NCBI GenBank assembly: GCA_025449115.1
Contig: JAHLKC010000095.1
Location: forward strand, 95,204-159,203
Direction: 5' to 3'
Source of the DNA: Chytridium lagenaria
Taxonomy: Eukaryota > Chytridiomycota > Chytridiomycetes > Chytridiales > Chytridiaceae
DNA length: 64,000 bases
Shown: one piece after another, positions 32,041 to 43,315 of the stretch
Layout: each line of letters starts with the position of its first letter
Numbering within the stretch: the stretch's first letter is position 1
Notes under the pieces: generated by a model
The model's input: only the letters and a program-made list of their open reading frames with translations
The model's database searches: none
What the model was told of the DNA's origin: nothing
Position numbers and translations under genes: made by a program

Positions 32041-33830
32041 TCCGTAGTGAAATATTAACAAATATTAAATATACTATAAAGTCTTCATGCAGCATTTTTG
32101 CTGACCTTCCAGGTAATAGAGGATTTGGGCTCGGCCCAAACGTCTTGCTTGACGCCTTGCTTGTTTCCTTAAATGGGCTACTGCTGTTGCTATTTGCTGA
32201 AAGGCCGGCTGGTGGCAACTTACTTTTGCGTGTAGCTGCGTGGACTGAGAAGTTGTACTTACAAGTAACTTTGAGGATGACAGTGCTGGAGGAACGTAAT
32301 TCAAGTTGCTTCTTGCAAGCAACAAGGATGCTTGAAGTGTTGGTAAGGAATTTAGAGGAGGAGCGGAATTGGATGTTCTCACCTGAGTATTGTTGACCAA
32401 TGACCTCAGCATTTTCATTCAATGTAGAGGGACAAATTTCCTGCAATGGTTGGTGCAGGTCCCACCAGATGGTTGATATGAAAGGATCCATTGTAAAAGG
32501 TGCTTTTAGGAGGTCTGTGAAATTGTTTTTGTGCAGGAAGATTGGCTGGGAGTTGGGAATGAGGGGTGTTTAAAGAACACAACTATGAATAAACATAACT
32601 GAGGTTTATTAGAACAGATTATTGTTTATTAAACACTAACCTGAGGTTTATCAGAACAGAAGATTGACCCTTGTCATACATGAAGGTTGAGTGAGAAGTG
32701 AGAAGAAAAAGTCCGACGTATCGGATAGAGAAGAAACCAACATGACGTGAAGACACAGGAAATGGATGAATAGCTCAACAACATCTAACTCCTGTGTTTC
32801 CACAGTTCCCACCTGATTTGCATCCAACTGAGGTTGCAAACCAAGCTTGGCGTAATGCATTCAAAACTTTTACATAGGTTTTAACATGGTGTTTTCCCTT
32901 CTGTTACTAACCTTGAAGTCAGATTTACTAACCTTGGAGTCAGATTCTCAAAGTCAACCTCCTTGGACATAGATTACATTTTTTTTTCGAAATTTTTAAG
33001 AAGACTCTCTTCATAGTTTTTATATTTCTTTGTCCACCACCACAACCTTACCTCCCCACCCTTTGGTCAATACTATCAACTTTTGAAATATTTTACGTGT
33101 AAACCTGCCAAGAAACATAAATTTTATGGCGTTCATGCGTTTCAATATCGATGTCACTACCCGCCCAGTTAATCAGAGCCAATTTTGATACAGTATTATT
33201 CCAACAATGAATAATGTAGAACTCTACTTGCCCATACCCCAACATTTACACCAGCTCAAAAGGCATCTGACGCCAGCTTTTGTTGCAATCGACAACAATA
33301 TTTGCGGCCAAGAAGGAGTCATTCCTTGATTTCCGACCTCAATGGTTGAAGAAACTCCATTAATGTTTGTTCACCGATTCTTAACCGTGCAGCTTTGGTG
33401 TCAAATTTTGGCATTGATTCTAGATCTGCCTGCAAATAATCTGGATCCGTGTCACGCATATCGGTTGTATCTTTGCAAAAGAGTGGCCTACATTCATAAA
33501 TACTCAATCGGAAAGACTAACATGGACAAACCTCGAAATCCGTTTATTTGACGTTCTCTTGCATGGGATGTAGAAGCTCTGTAAAGACAAGATCGATTCG
33601 TGAGATCCTTTTTTACAAAATACCAGTTTTTTTGATTTCGGCGAATCTTGCAAAAACATATATATTTTTGATCCTGAAATCGCAATTAGCGCAAATACTT
33701 TAGCAACATACCATATGCATGGATTCAAATATTCACTTGCATCCAAATTTATATTTTTTGCAAGTTAGCAACAGGATTTTTTCTTGATTTGGTCATGGGC
33801 AAAAGTAAACCGCAAAGCCTTTCCATGGGA
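32041..33830. other. Unassigned stretch with one unrecognised minus-strand frame
   Basis: The longest frame (32,491-31,952, minus) is Ser/Leu-rich and has no recognisable motif; an overlapping frame on the same strand (32,418-32,074) is equally anonymous. A short direct repeat of tgaggtttat-agaacaga occurs at about 32,602 and 32,643. Nothing else is recognised up to the start of copia homology near 33,830. Confidence 0.3.
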
Positions 33831-33939
33831 AATTGCCAGTAAGTTGTTGGAGGTCCAAGGTAGCGAATACATTCTCCGAGGTGAAGGAGGTAATTGAAAG
33901 ACAGACTTGCAGCAAGGAAGGAGCTTTGTTCGTACATGT

Positions 33940-34680
33940 AGTAAGCTCTAGTTATCCGCACCAACAAAGAAGACGCCACGCCACGCCTCTTGAAAAATTC
34001 ACTGGGGTCAAGCCTGACCTCTCAAGGATTCGCATCTGGGGGTGCCTCCCACTCGTATTGATCCCAAAGCAGCAGAGAAAGAAAGGCGACTTTAATGCTC
34101 GTTGATACGTGTTCGTGGGATATGAACCGCTTGGGTATTGCCTTTGGGATTTGCAAGAAAATAAGCTGATTAGAAGCAAGTCCGTAATATTTGATGAAGG
34201 AGTTGGGTTTTTTGGGGCGGAAGAGAAGAAGGGAGATGATAAGTTTGAAGGGGATATTTCAGAATGGAAGGGTGATCTGGACTTACCGGATTATAGCACA
34301 CATTCGTCGAATTCTGGCGGAAGCAAAGGTGAAACCGCTGTGGACGACATTTCCGATGAAGATGAGGATGACAGCGTTAGTTATCACACACCTGACCGTG
34401 AAGAAAACAGCGACGAACAAAGAGAAGAACCATGCTCACCTACTGTACGTCGATCAGGTGGAAGAAGAGAACCAAATTTCCGTGATGATTTGGATGAACC
34501 GTACGAAACATCCCTTCAAAGGTCAACACGGAACAAGAAGAAGCCTGGAGAGTTTTGGACCGTCAAGCCGTCGGCAAACACTGCATCTTGGGAAGAAGAT
34601 GATGAGGAACCAAAGACTTACCAAGAAGCGATGCAGAGGAGGAGAAGGATGAATGGAGGGAAGCGATGGAAGAAGAAATG
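33940..34680 (+). pseudogene. Copia B integrase C-terminus and linker
   Basis: The frame carries TPLEKFTGVKPDLSRIRIWG, then after a stop (TGA at about 34,104) YVFVGYEPLGYCLWDLQ, the usual post-integrase copia motif. A long acidic linker follows (DDISDEDEDDSVSYHTPDRE), typical of copia elements between integrase and RT. The frame from 34,109 stays open for 190 residues and ends at 34,681 just before RT. Confidence 0.8.
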
Positions 34681-36168
34681 AAGAGTTTGGTCGAGATTTG
34701 GACTTGGAGGCTGGTGCCCCGACCAGAAGACAAGAAAATCATTAAATCTGGATGGGTATACAAAACAAAGCGCGATGAGTTGGGTAATTTGGACAAACGC
34801 AAGGCACGCTTTGTTGCAAAAGGGTGTTCGCAAGAACAAGGCGTTGACTATGATGAGAAGTTCGCTCCAGTTATCAAGCATGCCACACTCAGAGTCATGC
34901 TAGGGGTCGCCTGCCAAGAAGACATGGAAATCAGGCAGTACGACGTCAAGACCGCATTTTTAAATGGCAAGCTTGAAGATCACGAAATCTACATTGAGCA
35001 ACCCGAGGGTTTCGTGGTTGAAGGGAAAGAAGACTGGGTGTGTTTGTGCATAAAGAGTCTCTACGGTTTGGTTCAAGCGCCAATGTGTTTCAATAACGAC
35101 TTGAACACATTCCAAGTTGATGAAGAGCATTTCACGAGGTCTGCAGCCGACCCATGTCTTTATTACAAGCGCAATGGGAAGGACCTTACCATGAAGGGGG
35201 TCTACGTTGACAACATTATAGAAGCATTAACGAGCAAGGAGGAGCTAGACAATCTGAGAAGATTTATGCGACGTTACCGTGGAACCACAGCCGCAAGTTT
35301 TCGATATGTGTTGGGATGGCCAGTGTCGTTATGGTCGTGTGAAAGGAAGATTGTGGTGTTCCAGCAGAGAGACATCGAAACGATGGGTAAAAAGCTGAAA
35401 TACCGAAAACCCTGTTGCACTATACGCAAATGGACGCGGTTAAGAAGCTGTTGAAGACATTGGATGGTCGAATAACAAAAACAAATGAGAAGGGACAGGG
35501 ATTCCGTCAGTATACTGGATCCTTAATGCATGCCATGATTGGGACGCGACCTGACATTGTATTTGCACTTGTATGGCAGCTAGATTTCAGGAAAACCCGT
35601 ACCCCGCGCATTGGGACGCGCTTTACCGCAGTTGTGGTTATCTTCAGCAGACAAAGCAGTTGGGAATTCAGTACGCACGTCGAGATATGCTTGAATTGGT
35701 GGGATACGCAGATGCTGACATGGGAACAGATCCGGAGGACATGAAGTCAACGAGTGGATTTGTAATTACGTTGAATGGGGGAGCTGTCTGTGGGGGACCA
35801 AGAAACAAGCGACAACAGCTCAGTCAACAGCAGAGGCAGAGGACGTGTCTTTGAGTGAGGCATCGTCACATATGATTTGGGTTAGCCAACTTTTGGGGGA
35901 GTTGGGTTACTCCTTTAACAACCCACCAGTTATTTACGGGGACAACACAACGGCCAACGCGCTGGCCAGCACACAGATAATCTCTCAGAGCTCTCGCCAT
36001 ATGGACAGGCGATTCCACGTCATCAGAGACAGAGTTAACGCAAAGAAGATATGCATAGATTATCTGAACACAAAATTACAACCTGCGGATTTATTCACAA
36101 AGGCCTTGGCACGCACTCAGTTTGAAGAGCTACGTGCTAAGTTTGGAATGGTCAAAGTGCTTGACTAA
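34666..36168 (+). pseudogene. Copia B reverse transcriptase and RNase H
   Basis: RT motifs in order are SLVEIWTWRLVPRP, IIKSGWVYKTKRDE, RKARFVAKGCSQEQGVDYDE, RQYDVKTAFLNGKLEDHEIY, DWVCLCIKSLYGLVQAP and VYVDNI. The active site YVDD is changed to YVDN here, whereas the minus-strand copy at 58.6 kb keeps YVDD, so this copy is catalytically dead. After frame changes at about 35,415 and 35,730, RNase H continues with SEASSHMIWVSQLLGELGY, VIYGDNTTANALA and QPADLFTKAL and ends at TAA 36,166-36,168. Confidence 0.88.
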
Positions 36169-36198
36169 AACTGCAAGGTTAGAAAGCTGAGAGGAGAA

Positions 36199-36576
36199 TG
36201 TTGGGTTTCATCTTTCTATTTTGTTTTAACTCACCCGCATTAAAATTTTTCTAAGTCTTTTGTGGCCCCCGTCTAAATTCCTGCCTTCATTCCTTAAGTT
36301 AAAAATTGTCAGTTTGTTATGTTCTAAACCCCGCCCGTAGTTTATTTATTCTGTTTAGTTTTCGGACAATGAGGGATGCACGGTCAGAAGACCTTAAGGC
36401 TAGGAGTGCCACCCACATATCATGATGTATTGTTTTAAGCTATATTAATAATAAGTTAGTTGTTATCAGTAATAAATAGTAGTCACCTCTCGAGACCTCG
36501 ATCATAAGTTTACATTGCATATAATAAGTTTATTAGCTTTTACGTTTAATTACAAGGAGCCCCGCAAACCCCATCA
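36199..36576 (+). repeat. Copia B 3' LTR
   Basis: It begins TGTTGGGTTTCATC and ends near CCCCATCA, about 378 bp. It is very similar to the LTR at 51,271-52,026 (for example the gacaatgagggatgcacggt block). It is followed at 36,577 directly by copia family A sequence (agaagaacgcgcgc), which marks the insertion point. Confidence 0.85.
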
Positions 36577-36847
36577 AGAAGAACGCGCGCCAAATGCATT
36601 TTCTTGGGATACGAGGCGATGGGATATCGACTTTACAATACAGTCACAAAGAAAGTAGTGTGCAGCAAGACTGTTGTGTTTGATGAATTAAACACGAGAG
36701 TGTGGGAAGGACACGACGCAGACGTGTCCACCCAGCTGGGAAGGTGCACAGGAAGCTGCTGGACAAGGTGGATAGCGATTCAGGAATTTGTGGGAGCGAT
36801 GAAGACTCTGAGGATTCCAAAGATTAGTCATTGAGCTCTGAGGATGA
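36577..36847 (+). pseudogene. Copia A post-integrase fragment
   Basis: The fragment reads CIFLGYEAMGYRLYNTVTKK, then CSKTVVFDELNTRVWEGHDA, nearly identical to residues at 62,470-62,600 of the better copy. It ends at GAGGATGA (36,840-36,847), where the KDZ element begins; the sequence resumes at 49,067 with the same 8 bp. Confidence 0.88.
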
Positions 36848-36864
36848 GGGATAGCTACTGGGTC

Positions 36865-36898
36865 AAAACCGTTGACGTATGTTACCAAAGTACCGGTT
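36865..36898 (+). repeat. Left terminal inverted repeat of the KDZ element
   Basis: The sequence from AAAACCGTTGAC to AGTACCGGTTT matches the complement of 49,014-49,047 with few mismatches. Confidence 0.85.
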
Positions 36899-36899
36899 T

Positions 36900-37910
36900 C
36901 AGACCCAACACGGCCGGGTCCAGAGGACACGGCCGTAACACGGCCGTATCCGGTCTGTAAGAACCGGTACCGAAAAACGGCCGGGTCGGGCGGGCCGGCC
37001 GTAACCGGTCTGCAAAAACAATTACCGAAATACGGCCGGGTCGGGCGGGCCGGCCGTAGCCGGTCTGCAAGAACAATTACCGAAATACGGCCGGGTCGGG
37101 CGGGCCGGCCGTAACCGTTCTGTAGAAACCGGTACCATAACACGGCCGGGTTGGGAAGAAACCGTACTAAAGCACGACCGGGTCGGGCGGGCCGGCCGTA
37201 ACCGGGCTGTAAGAACCAATACCGAAATACGGCCGTAAGAACCGGTACCGAAATACGGCCGGGTCGGGCGGGCCGGCCGTAACCGGTCTGTAAAAACCGG
37301 TACCATAATACGGCCGGGTGGGAAAGGAACCGTACTAAAGCACGACCGGGTCGGGCAGGCCGGCCGTAACCGGTTTGTAAGAACCGGTACCGAAATACGG
37401 CCGGTTGGGCGGGCCGGCCGTAACCGGTCTGTAAAAACCGGTACCATAATACGGCCGGGTGGGAAAGGAACCGTACTAAAGCACGACCGGGTCGGGCGGG
37501 CCGGCCGTAACCGGTTTGTAAGAACAAGAACCAAATTACGGCCGGGGCGGGCGGGCCGGCCGTAACCGGTCTGTAAAAGCCGGTACCATAATACGGCCGG
37601 GTTGGGAGGGCCGGCCGTAACCGGTCTGTAGGAACCCTACTAAAGCACGGCCGGGTTGGGCGGGCCGGCCGTAAACGGTCTGTAAGTACCAGAACCAAAA
37701 TACGGCCGGGTCGGGCGGGCTGGCCGTAACCCGTCTGTAAGAACAGGTACTAAAAGACAGCCGGGTCGGGCGGAACGGCCGTAAGCGGTCTATAAGTAGC
37801 CCGGCGGTAACCGGTCTGTAGGAAGCGTACTAAAGCACGGCCGGGTCGGGCGGACCGGCCGTAACCGGTTTGTAAGAACCGGAACCAAAACATGGCCGTG
37901 TTCGTCTGGA
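36900..37910 (+). repeat. Left subterminal minisatellite array 1 of the KDZ element (about 55-bp unit)
   Basis: Units contain acggccgggtcgggcggg, the palindrome ggccggcc, gtaaccggtctgtaagaacc and ggtaccgaaata. Successive ggccggcc cores at 36,993, 37,048 and 37,103 are 55 bp apart; later units vary in length. About 18 units are present. The long open frames across it (for example 37,698-36,688 minus) are only a result of repeat periodicity. Confidence 0.92.
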
Positions 37911-38047
37911 CGGCCATAGTGTTTAGTCTATAGCGGAAGGTGTCTTGAGGAAAGGGAAGTGACCGGAGTCACAGACATCTTACCCTATAAGACGGATCCT
38001 GTTCCTTATGTTTTAGGAAACAATTTTCTTGAATACTTTTAGTTTTA

Positions 38048-38400
38048 GCCGTATACGGTCTCCATACTTACGGCAATAGCCACAACATATAAAGGTCGGT
38101 ACGGCCGTATACGGTCTCCATAATTAAGGTAATCTCCACAGCATAAAAAGGTCGGTACGGCCGTATACGGTCTCCATTATAACAAGGTTCGGTACGGCCG
38201 TATACGGTCTCCATACTTAAGGTAATATCCACAATACTTAAGGTGATATCCACAGCATAAAAGGACCGTACGGCGTATACGGTCTGTATACTTAAGGTAA
38301 TCTCCAAAGAATAAAAAGGTCGGTACGGCCGTATACGGTCTGTATAGAACAAGTTCGGTACGGCCGTATACGGTCTCCATATACGGTTCTGTACGTAGGT
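38048..38400 (+). repeat. Left subterminal array 2 of the KDZ element
   Basis: Seven or so units of ggtacggccgtatacggtct followed by ccatact-aaggtaat, spaced mostly 55-65 bp. The core tacggccgta is palindromic and resembles cores in the other arrays. Confidence 0.88.
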
Positions 38401-38579
38401 ATAACAAGCCTAGACGGGATGGACCGCGCTAGGTATATTCATTTACCAAAGTATTAATTATGATGAATGGATATAGAACACATTGTATTATCTAGAATTA
38501 TGACACTTATACAGCTTAAGAAATGCATCAGAACCAAGGCGCGCCAGATTTTGGTGTTGCTTTCTGTTGTGTGCACCAA

Positions 38580-41500
38580 ACGTAAGTATGTATAGTCATG
38601 TTTGCATGACCTTCTGTCATATAGGAGGTGGATTTCTTCATCTGCGCCATACCCTTGTTCGCTGACTCCTGATAGCTAGTGTTGAGGTCCCAACATTAAC
38701 GTCGGCTCTATAGTGCATAGCATGGGATGCGATGGAGCATCCCAACGTGTGAGTGCGAATGAAGTCATCTATCATGAAGCGACAGTCCTTGAAAAACTCA
38801 TACTCTCGTAGCATGCAATAATCTGCAGCATGGCAATTATTGTCTGCGAGACAATATGCTGGGCAGGTTCTAAATCTAAAAAGAATTTGTGTTAAAAGAG
38901 GACTTGATGTTTATGTACCTAGTAAATAGAGTCGAAAAAACGTCGTTGACACTTTCATTTGATGGAAACAGGTGATAACCAATGTAAAATCGATGTCGAC
39001 ACATGAAAACCATAGCTCCTGAAGTCAAGGTCCTGGCTCGTCTTTGGCGGTGGTAGTATTTTGGACACCTCACCCCATCTGTGTTGGGGTCTAGGGCTCT
39101 CTTTTCCCGGAGGTTTGGATAAGCGGGGCGGGATCGAACCTGGGGAAGGAAGTAAAAACATCCAGTCTTAACAGATGCGGTTAGATGATACATGATATAT
39201 GAAATTTGGAATACACTGGCATCCCAATATGTCAACGAATTATACAATTTCTGAACTACCACGGCCATGCCGGTCCGGTGCGGCCATGCCGGTCCCGTTA
39301 CGGCCTGTTGGCCATGCCGGTCCGGTACGGCCATGTTGGCCATGCCGGTCCGGTACGACCATCATTATTACGGCGGTACAGAAGCAAATCACGGCATACG
39401 GCCTTAACCGGGGCCGTACTTTCCCACCGTAAAAGAATGAACTGAGAGAAAGACAGCCTACCTTCAACCAATTTGAATCCGATGACAGATCAATAGAAAC
39501 TTCATGTGTTGTTGTGTGACGACTGTGAGCCATTTTGACTCTATGCAACCTCACCAGAAGGAAGCTCACAAGAGATTTTTAATATTGGTGGCATTATGTC
39601 ATGATCTCCCTCAATGGAGAGATTGAACAAAACGTTGCCAACAGATGGCACATAACGCCGCAAATTTTGAATTAGTTGCATCTGTCGAGCTGGCATCATC
39701 CTGACCGCATACCATCATAGCCTGCAAAAATGTTCGCCCGTGAGGCAAAATGACCGTGACAACGGATTGCTCACAAAAGATCTATGTTTATTTTAAGTTG
39801 GACAAGAGAATAATCCAAACATACCACGTTTAACAATTCGGTGAACGACTTGATTTGCGCCGGTGACCATATATTCTGAAGAAGGTACGATATAAATTGA
39901 GGCCACAGTTCCCAATGTTCTCGAAGTAGAAGACCCAGACGATTGCCTTCATCTTTGATGTCCTCTGTGATATAAGCTCCATCCATTTCATCTCTTGCAG
40001 CTTTGCGATACGACGACGAAAAGCCACGGCCCTCAGCTCGGTGCTTATGATTATTAATAAACTAATCGAATTAGTCTCTGAATAACTAGTAATGTTTACC
40101 CATTTATCACGCATATAAGCAACGTCAGGCACGGCGCGGCTATTATTGTTAACATACGTAGGGCTCCTCAAGTTGAGAGTCTGCTTATCTCGCCGTACCC
40201 TATTGCAATACCGTCACAAGCAACAAGATCACAACGATCAACATTGCAAAAGGGGCATTGCACTCGATTATCCCAAGTGAGGTCCTGAAGTACCCTATAT
40301 GCAAACCACGCCTAAGATATATTGATAAATTAGAGATGTAACAAGGGCGAATGATTCAGACAAGGGTTAACGTCGAAAATTGTCCCTGGCCAAAATCGCC
40401 GTACCCGTCCGTACCGTGCGTACCCGTCCGTACCGTGCGTACAAACAATAAATTTAACCATACCCTGCCGTATACGGCCGCACCATGCCGTATACGACCG
40501 CACCCTGCCGTATACGCATATTAAATAAAAACTCACCGCTGTGAAAACCCTAACACTAGGTGGTTTTTTTAACCTGTTATTTTCGAACTTCTCAGCGTAA
40601 TCCCATCTCCTTTCCTCAATAAAGCTTGAAAAAGAGAACTCCGCACTACACATCAACTCAGTCATCTTATCCATCATCCGATGTGTATAAAGATAGCAGT
40701 TGTTCTTGTTAAAGATACCAAGATTGCCTAAGTCGGGACCGATAAACTTATGGCGCCGCCGAGGGCAAACTGGGCAGCGAGCTAGCTCAATGAATACTGT
40801 TGTTACTGAGTTCTCGGAAAATAGAGTTGCTTGCTTAAAGAACCTATCGTTCGTCGTATGGGAGAGCTTAAAACCACAAGAGCATTGGGCATCTTCCTCA
40901 AGTCTCAATGAACCACCTTGACCAATGTCGATCTTTCAGATGCTTTATAGACTCTAGGTGGCCATAAATTTGCCTCGTTTTCGCATAGAAGAGACAATGG
41001 TGGTGGTATTGGCCGATGCGACACTGAAGCATCTGTTTCCTCATTTTCGGGGCTCACTGTGCGTTCATCAAAAGTAGTCACAAATTCATCTGCGCTTAGG
41101 AGAATGTCGATATGGCGGCACGAAGCTCTGTCAGTATTACCACGGATACATCTTGGTCCATTGCATTTGAAAGACGTTATTCCACTCTTGAAGGACAGAT
41201 TCACAATCCTCCACTGGGGCCCAACGTCGAGCTCGTCATGTAGAACGGCATATATCTTAAAGGTCTTGTCAATGTGTAGGGGTACATATGGCAAATCATC
41301 TGCATGTAGGGGAGGGATAATGAAATTAAAAAGGACAAATAAATTTCATTCAAACACGGGCCAAAACGTACGGGCCTGTGCTGTACGGGCGGGACGGGCA
41401 CCGCGGCTAATTGTCAAAAATACAGGTTAAATCTAAACTTACCAATGGATGCTTCACGTAATGTCGAGCAAAATGTATGACATCACTATGAATACACGCG

Positions 41501-42160
41501 TTAACGATAGGGGTGCAATTGCAGGCAATGATCATTCGTTCTGTGTCTATATTGTGAATTTTGACAACGGGAAAGTTGGTTCCCTGCAATTAGCTGCTTA
41601 GTATAACAATACCATTAGTCGAAATTTACCTGGCAAACCATCTTTCCATCGTTGTAATCCTGCACAATATAAACATTCCTGGACGCGGAACTGCAATCAG
41701 ATCGTAATTTTTTAGAAGTTCATTGTATTTTAGAAGAGTGGTTTGTCTGCTGTCCAGGGTCCTGAAATTGTTAGTTGATAAGAGAAAATACGACGCTCAC
41801 GAATATCTGCTATATCCAATGCGAGTATCGGGATCTAATGACATATGTCCTAATATACCGTCACCAATTAGGACCTCGGGGTCAACCACTTGAAAATTTG
41901 GATTATATGGCTCCATTACATCAAGATTGTTGTTTTCAGCTGCTCCTTCAATAACGTCGTGATTCCAGCCTTCCTCTGCAGGGCATATTCAACTGCACGT
42001 GGTAAGAGTTGAGCCAGCATATATCAGTGTGATAACCAAAAATATACTAGCCTTACCTAAACCACCCTAGTGTAGACTTTGCCCCGCTTCTCGCAACGAG
42101 CTTTCTCCCGCTTTTCCCACTTTGTCAACTTTGACTTAGATGCTATCTTCCATGCATGGT
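38580..42160 (-). CDS. KDZ transposase gene (multi-exon, decayed or truncated at its 3' end)
   Basis: Minus-strand exon-like segments in order: 42,150-42,060 (basic helix), 41,980-41,800, 41,770-41,630, 41,589-41,440 (IIACNCTPIVNACIHSDVI), 41,400-40,905 (SFKCNGPRCIRGN followed by RASCRHIDILL), 40,905-40,540 (QCSCGFKLSH, RCPVCPRRRHKFIGPDLGNL, GIFNKNNCYLYTHRM), about 40,310-40,190 (VQCPFCNVDRCDLVACDGIA), 40,020-39,830, about 39,690-39,540, and 39,170-38,600 with the transposase core: GVRCPKYYHRQRRARTLTSG, CRHRFYIGYHLFPSNESVND, then ADYCMLREYEFFKDCRFMID. These correspond to the cysteine clusters (CxC types) and core of KDZ transposases as I remember them from fungi. GT-AG borders are plausible between segments. 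Past 38,690 a shift is needed to reach MAQMKKSTSYMTE, and the rest seems lost. Confidence 0.82.
39260..39420. repeat. Minisatellite of ggccatgccggtccggt units inside the KDZ gene
   Basis: Four to five tandem copies of a roughly 20-30 bp unit (gccatgccggtccggtacgg). It lies between two coding segments, presumably in an intron, and shares ccggtacggcc words with the subterminal arrays. Confidence 0.8.
40380..40512. repeat. Short repeat of cgtacccgtccgtaccgtg and ccgtatacggccgcaccatg units
   Basis: Two kinds of tandem units, each present two or three times, lie in a probable intron of the KDZ gene and carry the same gtatacggccg core as the end arrays. Confidence 0.8.
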
Positions 42161-42339
42161 GCAATACTGGATGCAAATACAGGGAGACTTTAAGTGTGCT
42201 TTGACAACAGCACTAAAATTTTATATGTAACGTAGAAAATTGTACGCCTATAAACGGACAGTTTGAAGGGTACCGTCTGTATACGTACGTAGCAGGTCGA
42301 ACATGGCCTAGTACGCCCCAAAACAGAGCCAAGCGGCGA

Positions 42340-43100
42340 CTTTAAAACAACATAAAAAATCAAGACGGACGTGTTTGGCATATGTGTGTTATATAAATTG
42401 AAAGCTCTCAATGAGAAAAACCTTGTACGTATGCTCGGTAGCTTCTAACGGTCTGTGCCGTCTTGCAATTATTAATTCCAGCTTGGTAAACACAAAATTC
42501 GACTTTAAAATTCAATAAAACACTCTACAGACGTGATAGAGGTGTGAAATCATCACCAATGAATTCCCCATATCTGTTTACTTTGGACCAAGTAGTCGTC
42601 GGCGCTTGACTTGCAAATCGAAGTTTGGGCTCAACGGAGTGGTGTAGTTTTAGGGCATGCGCGTCAAAAGCTTTCATTTGAAAATACCAAATGCGGACAT
42701 ACATGTTCGGCATATGTGTGTTATATCATTAGAAAGCTCTCAATGAGTGGATGCTCGTACATATCATTCGCATCTTCTAGAGGTCTTTGCCGTCTTGCAA
42801 TTATTATTTCCAGCTTGGTAAACACAAAATTCGACTTTAAAACTCAATAAAACACTCTACAGACGTGATAGAGGTGTGAAACCATCACCAATGAACTCCC
42901 CATATCTGTTTACCTTGGACGAAGTAGTCGTCGGCGCTTGACTTGCAAATTGAAGTTTGGGCTCAACGGAGTGGTGTAGTTTTAGGGCATGCGCGTCAAA
43001 AGCTTTCATTTGAAAATACCAAATGCGGACATACATGTTCGGCATATGTGTGTTATATCATTAGAAAGCTCTCAATGAGTGGATGCTCGTACGTATTTTG
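42340..43100. repeat. Tandem duplication of about 332 bp between the two divergent genes of the KDZ element
   Basis: The block starting tcttgcaattatta recurs at 42,461 and 42,793 and runs nearly identically for over 300 bp; a diverged partial third copy lies upstream at about 42,360-42,460. The region separates the minus-strand transposase gene from the plus-strand gene, so it is probably the shared promoter region. Confidence 0.85.
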
Positions 43101-43315
43101 GCAGCGTTTAACGCTCTGGCATCGCCTGCAATGCGCTTTTTCCGCTCCGTTAGCACTAAATCTTCCTCAAAAACATTGCGGAGACAACTGTTCGGGGCTG
43201 ACGCATGGTGAAAGAGTAATCTGAGTACTTTTACTTCAATTAAATGGTTAGGATATTAAATATCCTTCGGTAATTATCAATTGCAGTAACAAACGGTTTA
43301 AACATACTTAATAAA

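Larger units (their letters stand above)
33830..36576 (+). mobile_element. Ty1/copia element, family B, 5' truncated
   Basis: Homology to copia pol starts near 33,960 (TPLEKFTGVKPDLSRIRIWG, the end of integrase), continues through RT and RNase H, and ends in an LTR at 36,199-36,576. The 5' LTR, gag and protease are missing. It sits directly upstream of a family A copia fragment at its integrase, so it was probably inserted into family A. Confidence 0.88.

Noticed and set aside
31952..32491. Minus-strand frame of 179 residues as a host gene
   Set aside because: No recognisable motif, low complexity, an equally long overlapping frame on the same strand, and its 3' end covers the Harbinger transposase C-terminus on the other strand.
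36688..37698. Minus-strand open frame of 336 residues with Arg-Leu-Arg-Pro-Ala repeats
   Set aside because: It is the translation of a 55-bp GC-rich minisatellite. Several frames on both strands stay open for the same reason, and there is no start context or known domain.
36900..38400. CRISPR-like regularly spaced repeats
   Set aside because: Units are tandem with no unique spacers, in a eukaryotic transposon, and there are no cas genes.
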